Origin: Streptococcus hyointestinalis
GTDB lineage: Bacteria; Bacillota; Bacilli; Lactobacillales; Streptococcaceae
Assembly (NCBI RefSeq): GCF_011039275.1
Contig: NZ_JAAKGB010000001.1
Span: forward strand, 1,054,001-1,118,000
Length of the DNA stretch: 64,000 bases
Direction of reading: 5' to 3'
Position 1 is the first letter of the stretch, and every line of letters starts with the position of its first letter. The translations under genes and the position numbers were made by a program. The notes beneath the pieces are model-generated. The model ran no database searches, was not told the DNA's origin, and saw nothing but the letters and a program-made list of their open reading frames with translations. Positions 7,014 through 15,272 of the stretch are shown here, piece after piece.

Positions 7014-8570
7014 ATGGCATTTGAAAGTTTAACCGAGCGCTTACAAGGCGTCTTTAAAAATATCCGTGGCAAAAAGAAACTATCGGAAAAAGAAGTCCAA
7101 GAAGTCACCAAAGAAATCCGTCTCGCCCTTCTTGAAGCCGACGTTGCCCTACCTGTTGTAAAAACCTTTATCAAGCGTGTTCGTGAACGTGCGGTTGGTC
7201 ACGAAATCATTGACACACTTGATCCGACCCAACAAATCGTCAAAATCGTCAATGAAGAATTGACGGAAATCCTTGGTTCTGAGACAGCTGAGCTTGAAAA
7301 ATCACCTAAAATTCCAACCATTATCATGATGGTAGGTCTGCAAGGTGCTGGTAAAACCACCTTTGCAGGTAAATTAGCCAACAAGCTCATCAAAGAAGAA
7401 AAAGCACGTCCACTTATGATTGCTGCGGATATTTACCGTCCAGCAGCCATTGACCAATTGAAAACACTTGGTCAGCAAATCAACGTGCCTGTCTTTGACA
7501 TGGGAACAGAGCAGCCTGCTGTCGAGATTGTCCGTCAAGGTCTAGAGAAGGCTCGTGAAAATCGTAATGACTATGTCATCATCGATACGGCTGGTCGTCT
7601 GCAAATCGATGAAAAACTCATGCAGGAACTGCGTGATGTCAAGGCTCTAGCTCAGCCAAATGAGATTTTGCTGGTCATTGACAGTATGATTGGTCAAGAG
7701 GCAGCAAATGTCGCCGATGAATTTAACAAGCAACTAGATATTACAGGGGTTGTCCTCACCAAGATTGACGGGGATACCCGTGGTGGTGCGGCTCTATCTG
7801 TCCGTGAAATTACTGGTAAGCCGATTAAATTTACAGGGACTGGTGAAAAAATCACAGATATTGAGACTTTCCACCCTGACCGCATGTCTAGTCGTATCCT
7901 TGGCATGGGGGACTTGTTGACCCTCATTGAAAAGGCTTCCGCTGAATACGATGAACAAAAATCATTGGAATTGGCTGAAAAAATGCGTGAAAACACCTTT
8001 GATTTCAATGATTTCATCGAACAGCTCGACCAAGTGCAAAATATGGGACCTATGGAAGCTTTGCTCAAGATGATTCCTGGCATGGCAAACAATCCTGCAC
8101 TGAAAAACGTCAAGGTGGATGAGCGCGATATTGCCAGAAAACGTGCGATTGTGTCCTCTATGACGCCTGAAGAACGTGAAAATCCTGACCTTTTAAACCC
8201 AAGCCGTCGCCGTCGTATCGCAGCAGGTTCTGGAAATAGCTTTGTTGAGGTCAATAAATTTATCAAAGATTTTAACCAAGCTAAGCAGATGATGCAAGGG
8301 GTCATGTCTGGTGATATGGATAAGATGATGAAACAAATGGGTATCAATCCAAACAATCTCCCTAAAAACATGCCAAATAACATGGATATGTCAGCCTTAG
8401 ATGGCATGATGGGGCAAGGCATGCCAGACATGTCAGCGCTTGGTGGCAACATGGACATGAGCCAAATGTTTGGTGGCGGACTTAAAGGTAAAGTCGGCGC
8501 GTTTGCAACCAAACAAGCCATGAAACGCATGGCTAAGAAGATGAAGAAGGCTAAGAAAAAACGTAAATAA
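7014..8570 (+). CDS. ffh: signal recognition particle GTPase Ffh
   Basis: 518 residues. It binds signal peptides on translating ribosomes together with 4.5S RNA and hands them to FtsY at the membrane. The NG domain shows the P-loop GLQGAGKTT (about residue 107), DTAGR and TKIDGD. The M domain (from about 300) has the RNA-binding SRRRRIAAGSG stretch. A methionine-rich tail (MDMSALDGMMGQGMPDMS) ends in a basic run of lysines. Partner of ylxM upstream. Followed by the dif region. Confidence 0.98.
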   Translation: MAFESLTERLQGVFKNIRGKKKLSEKEVQEVTKEIRLALLEADVALPVVKTFIKRVRERAVGHEIIDTLDPTQQIVKIVNEELTEILGSETAELEKSPKIPTIIMMVGLQGAGKTTFAGKLANKLIKEEKARPLMIAADIYRPAAIDQLKTLGQQINVPVFDMGTEQPAVEIVRQGLEKARENRNDYVIIDTAGRLQIDEKLMQELRDVKALAQPNEILLVIDSMIGQEAANVADEFNKQLDITGVVLTKIDGDTRGGAALSVREITGKPIKFTGTGEKITDIETFHPDRMSSRILGMGDLLTLIEKASAEYDEQKSLELAEKMRENTFDFNDFIEQLDQVQNMGPMEALLKMIPGMANNPALKNVKVDERDIARKRAIVSSMTPEERENPDLLNPSRRRRIAAGSGNSFVEVNKFIKDFNQAKQMMQGVMSGDMDKMMKQMGINPNNLPKNMPNNMDMSALDGMMGQGMPDMSALGGNMDMSQMFGGGLKGKVGAFATKQAMKRMAKKMKKAKKKRK

Positions 8571-8642
8571 TCTTTTTTAGAAAAAGGTTATCAAACTAGG
8601 GAGGTCTAGTATTTTGGGGCTTCTTTAGTTTTTTTACTTTTC

Positions 8643-8673
8643 ATCTTTCCGAAAAACTGTAATTTTCTTGAAA
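8643..8673 (+). other. dif: difSL-type chromosome dimer resolution site
   Basis: A 31-base site with the two half-sites CTTTCCGAAAAACT and AATTTTCTTGAAA, 63 bases upstream of xerS. Streptococci and lactococci use a single recombinase, XerS, acting on an atypical dif (difSL) that lies next to its gene at the replication terminus. The sequence closely matches what I know of that site. It marks the terminus in this window. Confidence 0.88.
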
Positions 8674-8736
8674 ATAAGATAGGGGTGTGGTATACTTCTC
8701 TTAAAGACAAACATCATGATTTTTAGAGGACATATT

Positions 8737-9807
8737 ATGCGACGTGAATTATTACTAGAAAAAATTGACGAGCTCAAGGCGGTTATGCCTTGGTACGTGC
8801 TGGATTATTATCAGTCTAAATTGACCGTTCCTTATAGTTTTACGACGCTTTACGAATACCTCAAGGAATATCGTCGTTTTTTTGCATGGTTGATTGACTC
8901 AGACATTGCACGTTGTCAAAAAATTGCTGATATTGAGCTTGAAACTCTGGAACATCTTTCCAAAAAAGACATGGAGGCTTTCATTTTGTATCTGCGTGAG
9001 CGTCCCTTGCTGAACAGCAACACGACTAAACAAGGTGTCTCTCAAACAACGATAAACAGGACATTATCCGCACTCTCGAGCCTTTTTAAGTACTTGACCG
9101 AGGAGGTGGAAAATGATGAGGGTGAGCCCTATTTTTACCGTAATGTCATGAAGAAAGTGTCCACCAAGAAAAAGAAAGAAACCTTGGCGGCTCGGGCTGA
9201 AAATATCAAGCAAAAGCTCTTTTTGGGCGATGAGACGCAGGCGTTTTTAGACTATATTGAGCAGGATTATGCGACCAAATTATCAAAACGTGCTCTCTCC
9301 TTCTTCAGCAAAAATAAAGAACGTGATTTAGCCATTATCGCACTGCTTTTGGCGTCTGGCATTCGTCTGTCTGAAGCAGTTAATCTCGATGTCAAAGACC
9401 TCAATCTCAATATGATGGTCATTGAGGTCACCCGAAAAGGGGGAAAAAGGGACGCTGTTAACGTTGCTAGCTTTGCAAAGCCTTATTTGGAGCAATATCT
9501 CGCTATTCGCAAGGCACGTTACAAGGCTGAAAAGACGGATACCGCCCTCTTTTTATCAGAATACCGTGGCAAGCCCAATCGTATCGACGCTTCTTCTATC
9601 GAAAAACTGGTTGCCAAATATTCGCAAGGTTTCAAGGTTCGGGTCACACCGCACAAGCTCAGACACACTCTAGCGCCAAGGCTCTATGACAGCACCAAAT
9701 CACAAGTCCTAGTCAGTCATCAGCTTGGGCATGCTTCGACGCAGGTCACTGACCTCTACACCCACATCGTCAACGACGAGCAGAAAAATGCTCTTGATAA
9801 ACTGTAA
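8737..9807 (+). CDS. xerS: tyrosine recombinase XerS
   Basis: 356 residues from ATG 8737, which has the ribosome site AGAGGA 8 bases upstream; an in-frame ATG at 8716 is less likely. XerS resolves chromosome dimers at difSL with FtsK. N-terminal SAM-like core-binding domain; C-terminal catalytic domain with the arginine in [27 protein letters not shown] and the nucleophile in TDLYTHI. The site itself lies just upstream. A terminator follows the stop. Confidence 0.97.
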   Translation: MRRELLLEKIDELKAVMPWYVLDYYQSKLTVPYSFTTLYEYLKEYRRFFAWLIDSDIARCQKIADIELETLEHLSKKDMEAFILYLRERPLLNSNTTKQGVSQTTINRTLSALSSLFKYLTEEVENDEGEPYFYRNVMKKVSTKKKKETLAARAENIKQKLFLGDETQAFLDYIEQDYATKLSKRALSFFSKNKERDLAIIALLLASGIRLSEAVNLDVKDLNLNMMVIEVTRKGGKRDAVNVASFAKPYLEQYLAIRKARYKAEKTDTALFLSEYRGKPNRIDASSIEKLVAKYSQGFKVRVTPHKLRHTLAPRLYDSTKSQVLVSHQLGHASTQVTDLYTHIVNDEQKNALDKL

Positions 9808-9812
9808 AAAGC

Positions 9813-9841
9813 CTTCTAAGATAAAACTTAGAAGTCTTTTT
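9813..9841 (+). terminator. terminator of xerS
   Basis: CTTCTAAG (9813-9820), six-base loop, CTTAGAAG (9827-9834), then a T run. Confidence 0.85.
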
Positions 9842-9880
9842 TGGTAGTTGTGTTCTATTACATATTTTTAGTTATGTAAA

Positions 9881-12475
9881 CTATTCTTCGCTTGTCGCTT
9901 CTGCTTCACTGCTGCTTGTTGTTTGACTGCTACTGTCTGTGTCGCTATCGTCTGTCTCTCCAAATGGTTTTTGTTTTGCCATTGGGAAATCGACTTTGCT
10001 GCTAGAAGAGCTATCTGTGCTTGCTTGCGTGCTTGTCTTAGTGTCAGCAGGTTTAGTCGTCGTAATTTCTGCTAGGGTATCAAGATTAACCGTCACCTTA
10101 TTGCCGTTGGTTTGTGTGATAGTGGCTTGTTTATTAGCTTCAAAGTGAATAGCGTCAAGGGTGACTTGGTATTTGCTTGTGAGCTGATCAATCTTAGTTG
10201 ACATGACATCACGGCTGTAGCCGCATTGTTGTGCTAACTGCGTGATTTTGTCTGTTTGTGTGTCTGCTGTTTTTGGTGTGGTATTTTCCGTGTTTGCTTT
10301 AAGGTCGAGACTGACGTCCTTGCCGTTTGCTTGGAAAGTGACGTGACCGTCCGCATGCAGGCTCATGCTAGCGTAGGAAACCTTGTATTCAAGGGCGATA
10401 TTGGTGAGTTTTTCATTGAGCGTATCAGCGCTCATGCCGTAGTCCTTAGCAAAACGGTCTAGGATATTGGTCATGTCTTGACTGCTCTTGCCAGAAAGAG
10501 CGCTAGTGTCGTCTTGTAAATAGCTGAGCAGTGCTCCTGTCTCAATATCAACTGTTTGCTCTTTACCATTTTTATCCGTCAGACGCACTTGGCGTTTGTC
10601 CTTGAGGAAGGTCATATGAGCTGGGCTGACATCGTAGCGCTCAGAAATGTCGTTAATCTTGTCTTCCAAGGTCTTAAAGTCCATCTTGTAAATCTCAGCT
10701 TGCTTACGAAGAACTTCACGTGTAGGCGTTGGCTTCAACTCTGGGTGCGCCAGCATATACTTGATAGTAGCAATCACATCCTTATCCAACCAATCATAAG
10801 AAATAACATGGTAATGGTCATAGTGCGGCTGTACAAAGCCTTGCGGAGTGGCTGCGATGACATAGTAAAGGTCAGATGGCAAGTCCTTCAAAGGCATCTT
10901 CAACTCAGGTTTGATAGCCTCGATATTAGCCGGATAAAGGGCTGTCTTGGTCGTCTTTTGGTCTTTAAATTTTTCACGAATAGCATCCAACTCGCTGTCT
11001 TCTAAATCTTCCCAGCGGATATAGTGCAGGTGGTCACCGTGCTTAGCGATTATGGCTTGGTCAACCACATCCGTCACAGAGTCAATGCTAAAGGTATAGC
11101 CATCAGAGGTTGTGTAAGGCTTGCCGTCGCTACCTTGAGCAGACTTTTTGCTGTTAGCTGGGATGAGAGTGCTTGTTGCTTTGCCGGTATTTGTAGAGTT
11201 GTTGGTTTGGCTTTCAGACTTGGTGTTTTGCGTCTGATTGTCGCTTGTCTTGCTATCTACTTTTGCTCCAGAGGCGAGAAGGCGTGTGATTTGCGCTTCT
11301 AGGTCTGACATTTGGCTGTAAGGGATAAAGTGATAGTGGTCGCCGTGCGGAATGACCGCCCCTGTTGCGGTAAAGCGGATAACCTTTTGCGGATCGTAGA
11401 CGCGACCATCCGCTTCAACGTGACGGGATGTCAATGGCTGAGCGTAGAGTTGATTGAGGAGAGCAGTTAGAGACGTTGAGTTGTTGGTTTGTGGCTGCTC
11501 TTTTTGACTCTGCGCTTGGGTACTTGTGTGGGTTGTAGACGGTGCACTTGTTTGCGAATGATGTGTCGTCTGCGTAGTTTGGCTTGTATGCCAAGCGTGA
11601 TTCTGCGGAATAGTTGGTGCAAAGTGTGTCGTTGAGGATGGCAATTGCGGCGTTGCTTTTGACGTACTATCTGTTTTTCTAAAAATAGTTTGTGCTTGGT
11701 GCGTTTGCTTAGCCCGTCCAGAAAGCCCATTCCAGTAAGCTTGAGCAGCAGACAACTCGCTAGCAGACAGGTCTGACTTTGGAATATAGTGGAAATGATT
11801 GCCATGTGGCACTAGGAAAGCGTCTCCCAAGTCATCAATGACGTCTGTCGGACTAAAGACGTAACCGTCATCGGTCGTATAGCGCCCTTGCGCTCTAGCT
11901 TGCTTAACAGCTTTGCTCACTTGTTGTGTCGATTTACTGCCGTGTTTGTGGTGCCCTTTACCAGCCACTTCTGCTTTTGCTTCTTCTTGCTGCTCTTCGA
12001 TTTGCGCCTTGGTGCGGACATTGACTCGCTTGCTACCTTCTTTGAGATAGAGGTAGTATTTACCATTCACCTTGATAATATAGCCGTCTCTCACTTCATT
12101 GACCACATCTTCCTGCTTAAAGACATAAGACGGATCGTTCATAATCAACTCCTCGCTGATAATAGCGTCATAGGGCACCTTACCATTGTAGTAGTGATAA
12201 TGGTCGCCGTGCGAGGTCACATAGCCGTCATCAGTGATTTTGATGACAATCTGCTCTGCAGAAATGCCTTCTTCCTTGCTGACCTCATCAGGTGTCTTAC
12301 CCTTGGTGTCAGATACGATTTTATGTTTCTTTGCTTTGCCGCTATTGACATAGGAAATGCGATTGTTTTCGACGTGACTTTCTTGTGCTTGATAGCGCCC
12401 AAGCTGGTAGGCACAGACACCAATAGCAACGACAGAAAGTGTCGTGATAGTAGGGACAATGTATTTTTTCTTCAT
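9881..12475 (-). CDS. pneumococcal histidine triad (Pht) family surface protein
   Basis: 864 residues with an N-terminal export signal (MKKKYIVPTITTLSVVAIGVCAYQLG). Five HxxHxH zinc-binding triads are visible: HGDHYHYY, HGNHFHYI, HGDHYHFI, HGDHLHYI and a variant HYDHYHVI. Pht proteins capture zinc at the surface, pass it to AdcAII and can bind complement regulators. Between the triads lie Ser/Thr/Gln-rich linkers (about residues 265-335 and 405-445). The C-terminal third is alpha-helical with repeated KI.....KY units, then an acidic serine-rich tail. It starts 13 bases after adcAII and shares its zinc-controlled transcript. Confidence 0.95.
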   Translation of the reverse strand: MKKKYIVPTITTLSVVAIGVCAYQLGRYQAQESHVENNRISYVNSGKAKKHKIVSDTKGKTPDEVSKEEGISAEQIVIKITDDGYVTSHGDHYHYYNGKVPYDAIISEELIMNDPSYVFKQEDVVNEVRDGYIIKVNGKYYLYLKEGSKRVNVRTKAQIEEQQEEAKAEVAGKGHHKHGSKSTQQVSKAVKQARAQGRYTTDDGYVFSPTDVIDDLGDAFLVPHGNHFHYIPKSDLSASELSAAQAYWNGLSGRAKQTHQAQTIFRKTDSTSKATPQLPSSTTHFAPTIPQNHAWHTSQTTQTTHHSQTSAPSTTHTSTQAQSQKEQPQTNNSTSLTALLNQLYAQPLTSRHVEADGRVYDPQKVIRFTATGAVIPHGDHYHFIPYSQMSDLEAQITRLLASGAKVDSKTSDNQTQNTKSESQTNNSTNTGKATSTLIPANSKKSAQGSDGKPYTTSDGYTFSIDSVTDVVDQAIIAKHGDHLHYIRWEDLEDSELDAIREKFKDQKTTKTALYPANIEAIKPELKMPLKDLPSDLYYVIAATPQGFVQPHYDHYHVISYDWLDKDVIATIKYMLAHPELKPTPTREVLRKQAEIYKMDFKTLEDKINDISERYDVSPAHMTFLKDKRQVRLTDKNGKEQTVDIETGALLSYLQDDTSALSGKSSQDMTNILDRFAKDYGMSADTLNEKLTNIALEYKVSYASMSLHADGHVTFQANGKDVSLDLKANTENTTPKTADTQTDKITQLAQQCGYSRDVMSTKIDQLTSKYQVTLDAIHFEANKQATITQTNGNKVTVNLDTLAEITTTKPADTKTSTQASTDSSSSSKVDFPMAKQKPFGETDDSDTDSSSQTTSSSEAEATSEE

Positions 12476-12488
12476 GAGAACTCCTTTT

Positions 12489-13403
12489 TTATAAATGTTG
12501 ACTCAGTCCTTTGAGGTTTTGCTCGATGTTTTCAAGCAGACTAAGATTATTTTGCGGATCAGCCTCAAGCGGACTTAGTACTTGAATACTAGCTCCAGTG
12601 CTATGGGCAATGGTTTTAGCTGCCTTTGTCGAAATAGCATTTTCGACAAAGATTGTTTTGACCTTGTAGGTTTTGACAAATTCTTCTATTTCTGCCAGTT
12701 GTCTTGCGCTAGGTTCTTGGTTGGTCACACTTGATATGCCCAACTGCTTGAGACCAAAGCGTTTTGCCAGATAGTAAAAAGCCGTGTGCTGGGTGACAAA
12801 ATATTTAGACTTTGCCTTGGCAAAAATCTTCTGGTATTTTGCGGTCAAGTCCTTGGCAGACTTGCTGAAGTCGTCTGCATTTTTTTGGTAGGTCTTGGCA
12901 TTTTTAGGATCCAGTTTTTTCAGCTGCTTTGCGATATTTTGTGCTTCATCAGCAAGCAAGATAGGGTCGTTCCAGCTATGAGGGTCGTAGAGCCTTGCTG
13001 GGTCGATATTGTCGGTCACAGGCACATCCTCTAAGCCCTGGCCTCTACTAAGTTTGAGCCCTTTAGCAGCTTCGATGACCTTAACCTTTGAACCTTGCAA
13101 GCTCGGGTCTAAACTTCCTGCCCATGACTCTAAAGTGTGAGAGTGATAAATAAAGACATCGGCACGATAAATAGCCTCCACATCAGCCGTTGACGGTTCA
13201 AAGTCGTGAATGCCTTGACTGGCCTGTATCATTTTGACATCGTTTAAGTCACCAGAGATAGTCTTTGTCAGCGCATAGATGGGATAAAAGCTTGTGACAA
13301 TCTTGAGTTGCCTTGTTCCTTTAGTAGCGCTTGTGTTGGCATGACATCCCGCCAAACACAGTAGCAAACTTACTAGAACAAGAAAATACCATTTTGATTT
13401 CAT
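12489..13403 (-). CDS. adcAII: zinc ABC transporter substrate-binding lipoprotein AdcAII (Lmb)
   Basis: 304 residues. Lipobox LAGC with the lipidated cysteine at residue 20. Cluster A-I metal-binding fold with zinc-ligand histidines in QGIHDFEPS, YHSHTLESWA and TQHTAFYYLAKRFGL. It takes zinc for the AdcBC permease, which is not in this window, and has been called laminin-binding protein in related species. Adjacent pht gene and two AdcR boxes confirm the role. Confidence 0.95.
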   Translation of the reverse strand: MKSKWYFLVLVSLLLCLAGCHANTSATKGTRQLKIVTSFYPIYALTKTISGDLNDVKMIQASQGIHDFEPSTADVEAIYRADVFIYHSHTLESWAGSLDPSLQGSKVKVIEAAKGLKLSRGQGLEDVPVTDNIDPARLYDPHSWNDPILLADEAQNIAKQLKKLDPKNAKTYQKNADDFSKSAKDLTAKYQKIFAKAKSKYFVTQHTAFYYLAKRFGLKQLGISSVTNQEPSARQLAEIEEFVKTYKVKTIFVENAISTKAAKTIAHSTGASIQVLSPLEADPQNNLSLLENIEQNLKGLSQHL

Positions 13404-13418
13404 TAGTCCTCCTTTTGA

Positions 13419-13475
13419 TTAACCGATTAATTAACTGGTTAAGTTTAATTTTAGCAAGTTTTAAGCTTTTGTCAA
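13419..13475 (-). promoter_or_regulatory. promoter with two abutting AdcR boxes
   Basis: - strand -35 TTGACA (13470-13475) and -10 TAAAAT (13448-13453). Directly downstream are two AdcR-type sites: TTAACTGGTTAA at 13431-13442, an exact match to the known motif, and TTAACCGATTAA at 13419-13430. They cover the transcription start. AdcR-zinc bound there would block adcAII-pht when zinc is plentiful. Confidence 0.88.
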
Positions 13476-13489
13476 TAGGCAAATGAAAA

Positions 13490-13514
13490 AAACTTCAAGA
13501 AAATTCTTGAAGTT
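13490..13514 (-). terminator. terminator of the two-component operon
   Basis: Arms 13505-13514 and 13491-13500 (CTTCAAGA / TCTTGAAG) overlap the kinase stop codon and are followed on the - strand by a T run. Confidence 0.8.
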
Positions 13515-14463
13515 AGGGTCTTTGTTTGGAGGAAATAGTGACATCAGTACCTTTAGCAATCCTACTCGTCACCTTGATGGAAAAGTCAAGTTTATCAAGC
13601 ACTTGCTTGGTCATATAAAGCCCTAAGCCAGTCGCCTTTTGATGTTCATGACCGTTGAAGCCTGTGAACCCTTCGTCAAACAAACGAGGCAAATCCTCTT
13701 CTAGTATGCCAATACCATCATCGCTGATAGTCACTTGTGTTTCTGTGCCTGTGATTCTTATCTGAGCGTTGTTGTGCGAGTATTTGACAGCATTGTCAAA
13801 GATTTGTGAAAGGGCAAAGCTCAGCCATTTTCTATCAGTTTTGAAGGTGGTATCGCCTGTGATGGTAACGGATAAGTTCTTAGCTAGACAGGCTGTGCGG
13901 TATTTTTTGACCACTTCTGCTACTACTTTTCTGGCTGAAACCTTCTCAAAGCGAAAGTCATCCTGATGTTGGTTGAACTTGACATAGTTGAGCAGTGTAT
14001 CCAGATAGTTTTCTAGGCGCAGGACTTGCCGTTTAGTTTCTTCTGGGGTAAGCTGGTTGGTCTGTGCCATGAGAGAGATGGCGGATAAGGGAACTTTCAT
14101 CTGGTGCGCCCACATCTTGATGAGACTCTCTAGGTTATGCTTTTGACTGATGGCGTCAAGCTCTTTACGATTAGCAACGTGACGCAGTTTTGCGATAGCT
14201 GTGCGGTAAGCAAGGTCGCTTGGGCTGGTAAAGTCCTCAAGCTCACTATCATAGACAAAATGCGCAAGCGCCAGCATTTTTTTACGAAAGAGCAAATAGC
14301 GCCACAAGCTGACAACGACGAGAACGACAAGGTTAAGCGCTAGAGCGTTCGCAAAATAGACTAGTGGCAAATGATAAAGCCAAAAGTTGAGGAAAAATAA
14401 GAACACCACGCTGAGATAAGTCGCATACCAGACGGCGTTTTCTTTTAAAAATGGTTTGATCAT
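13513..14463 (-). CDS. BceS-type intramembrane-sensing histidine kinase
   Basis: 316 residues. Two transmembrane segments (about 13-33 and 37-57) with almost no extracellular loop, the hallmark of kinases that sense through a partner ABC transporter. The phosphorylated histidine lies in WAHQMKVPLSAI (about residue 118); the ATPase domain shows DNAVKYS, DDGIGI and TGLGLYM. It overlaps the response regulator by 4 bases (ATGA). With the BceAB-like transporter upstream it forms a peptide-antibiotic stress module; bacitracin or lantibiotics are the usual signals. Confidence 0.92.
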   Translation of the reverse strand: MIKPFLKENAVWYATYLSVVFLFFLNFWLYHLPLVYFANALALNLVVLVVVSLWRYLLFRKKMLALAHFVYDSELEDFTSPSDLAYRTAIAKLRHVANRKELDAISQKHNLESLIKMWAHQMKVPLSAISLMAQTNQLTPEETKRQVLRLENYLDTLLNYVKFNQHQDDFRFEKVSARKVVAEVVKKYRTACLAKNLSVTITGDTTFKTDRKWLSFALSQIFDNAVKYSHNNAQIRITGTETQVTISDDGIGILEEDLPRLFDEGFTGFNGHEHQKATGLGLYMTKQVLDKLDFSIKVTSRIAKGTDVTISSKQRP

Positions 14464-15125
14464 TTGAGCAAATAGCCAACTCCTCTCACGGTATGAATGC
14501 GATTAAAGTCAAGTGGCGTCAGCTTTTTACGCAGGCGTGTCATGTTGACATTGAGCGTATTTTGGTCGATAAAGCTCTCGTCCTCCCAGAGACTCTCCAG
14601 CAACTCCTCCTTGGTCACGACTTGATTGACATGCTCAAAGAGAAAGCGCAGTATTTTGTACTCGTTTGGCGTGAGTGTCACCTGCTGGTGAGTTGGGCTA
14701 GTAAAGATACCATCTTGATTGAGCTGATAGCCATCCAAATGGTGTTCTGACGTTGCCGTTTGGCGAGCACGGCGTAAAAACGCTGCAATCTTAGCCTCCA
14801 AGACAGTCAGTGAAAAAGGTTTTGAGATAAAATCATCTCCGCCCATATTGAGCGCCATCACCATATCCATCTCATCGCTACTTGATGAGATAAAAATAAT
14901 CGGCACAGATAAACTTTTCCGAATTTCTGTCGTCCAGTAAAAACCGTTGTAATAAGGAAGGGTAATATCCATCAAAATCAAGTCTGGCTGAAAGGCCTCG
15001 GTCTCTCGCTTCACGTCACGAAAATTCTGAACACTTCCCACCGTATAAGTCGTCTGCAAACTGTTTTTCAAGAGATGTACAATGGTCTGGTCATCCTCGA
15101 TAATAAAAATCCGCCTATCCGTCAT
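14460..15125 (-). CDS. BceR-type response regulator, OmpR family
   Basis: 221 residues. Receiver domain with phosphoacceptor aspartate in DLILMDITLP (about residue 52) and a conserved KPF. The C-terminal winged helix includes LTPNEYKILRFLFEHVNQVVTKEELLESLW. A promoter is visible upstream on the - strand: -35 TTGTGA, 17 bases, -10 TAAAAT. It would activate the adjacent ABC transporter genes. Confidence 0.93.
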   Translation of the reverse strand: MTDRRIFIIEDDQTIVHLLKNSLQTTYTVGSVQNFRDVKRETEAFQPDLILMDITLPYYNGFYWTTEIRKSLSVPIIFISSSSDEMDMVMALNMGGDDFISKPFSLTVLEAKIAAFLRRARQTATSEHHLDGYQLNQDGIFTSPTHQQVTLTPNEYKILRFLFEHVNQVVTKEELLESLWEDESFIDQNTLNVNMTRLRKKLTPLDFNRIHTVRGVGYLLK

Positions 15126-15236
15126 AAGCCCTCCTTTTTCTCTATTTTATCATAAGTGTCTGGCTTTCACAAAAAGAGAATGAAACAAAAATCACCCATT
15201 CATAGAAATGTGTTTTCTACACCAGTCTATAAAACA

Positions 15237-15271
15237 AATAAAAGTTGGGAAGCCTTGTCCCAACTTTTATT
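15237..15271. terminator. terminator after the BceB-like gene
   Basis: Perfect 14-base arms 15237-15250 and 15258-15271 (AAAGTTGGGA / TCCCAACTTT) with T-rich ends on both strands. It separates the transporter operon from the two-component genes. Confidence 0.88.
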
Positions 15272-15272
15272 C

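Noticed and set aside
7694..8530. 278-codon open frame on the - strand opposite ffh
   Set aside because: It lies fully within ffh in antisense, has no ribosome site, and its Met/Ser/Leu-rich product mirrors the methionine-rich M domain. Chance frame.
11888..12514. 208-codon + strand frame opposite pht
   Set aside because: Antisense shadow of the pht coding sequence; no start signals and no recognisable domain.
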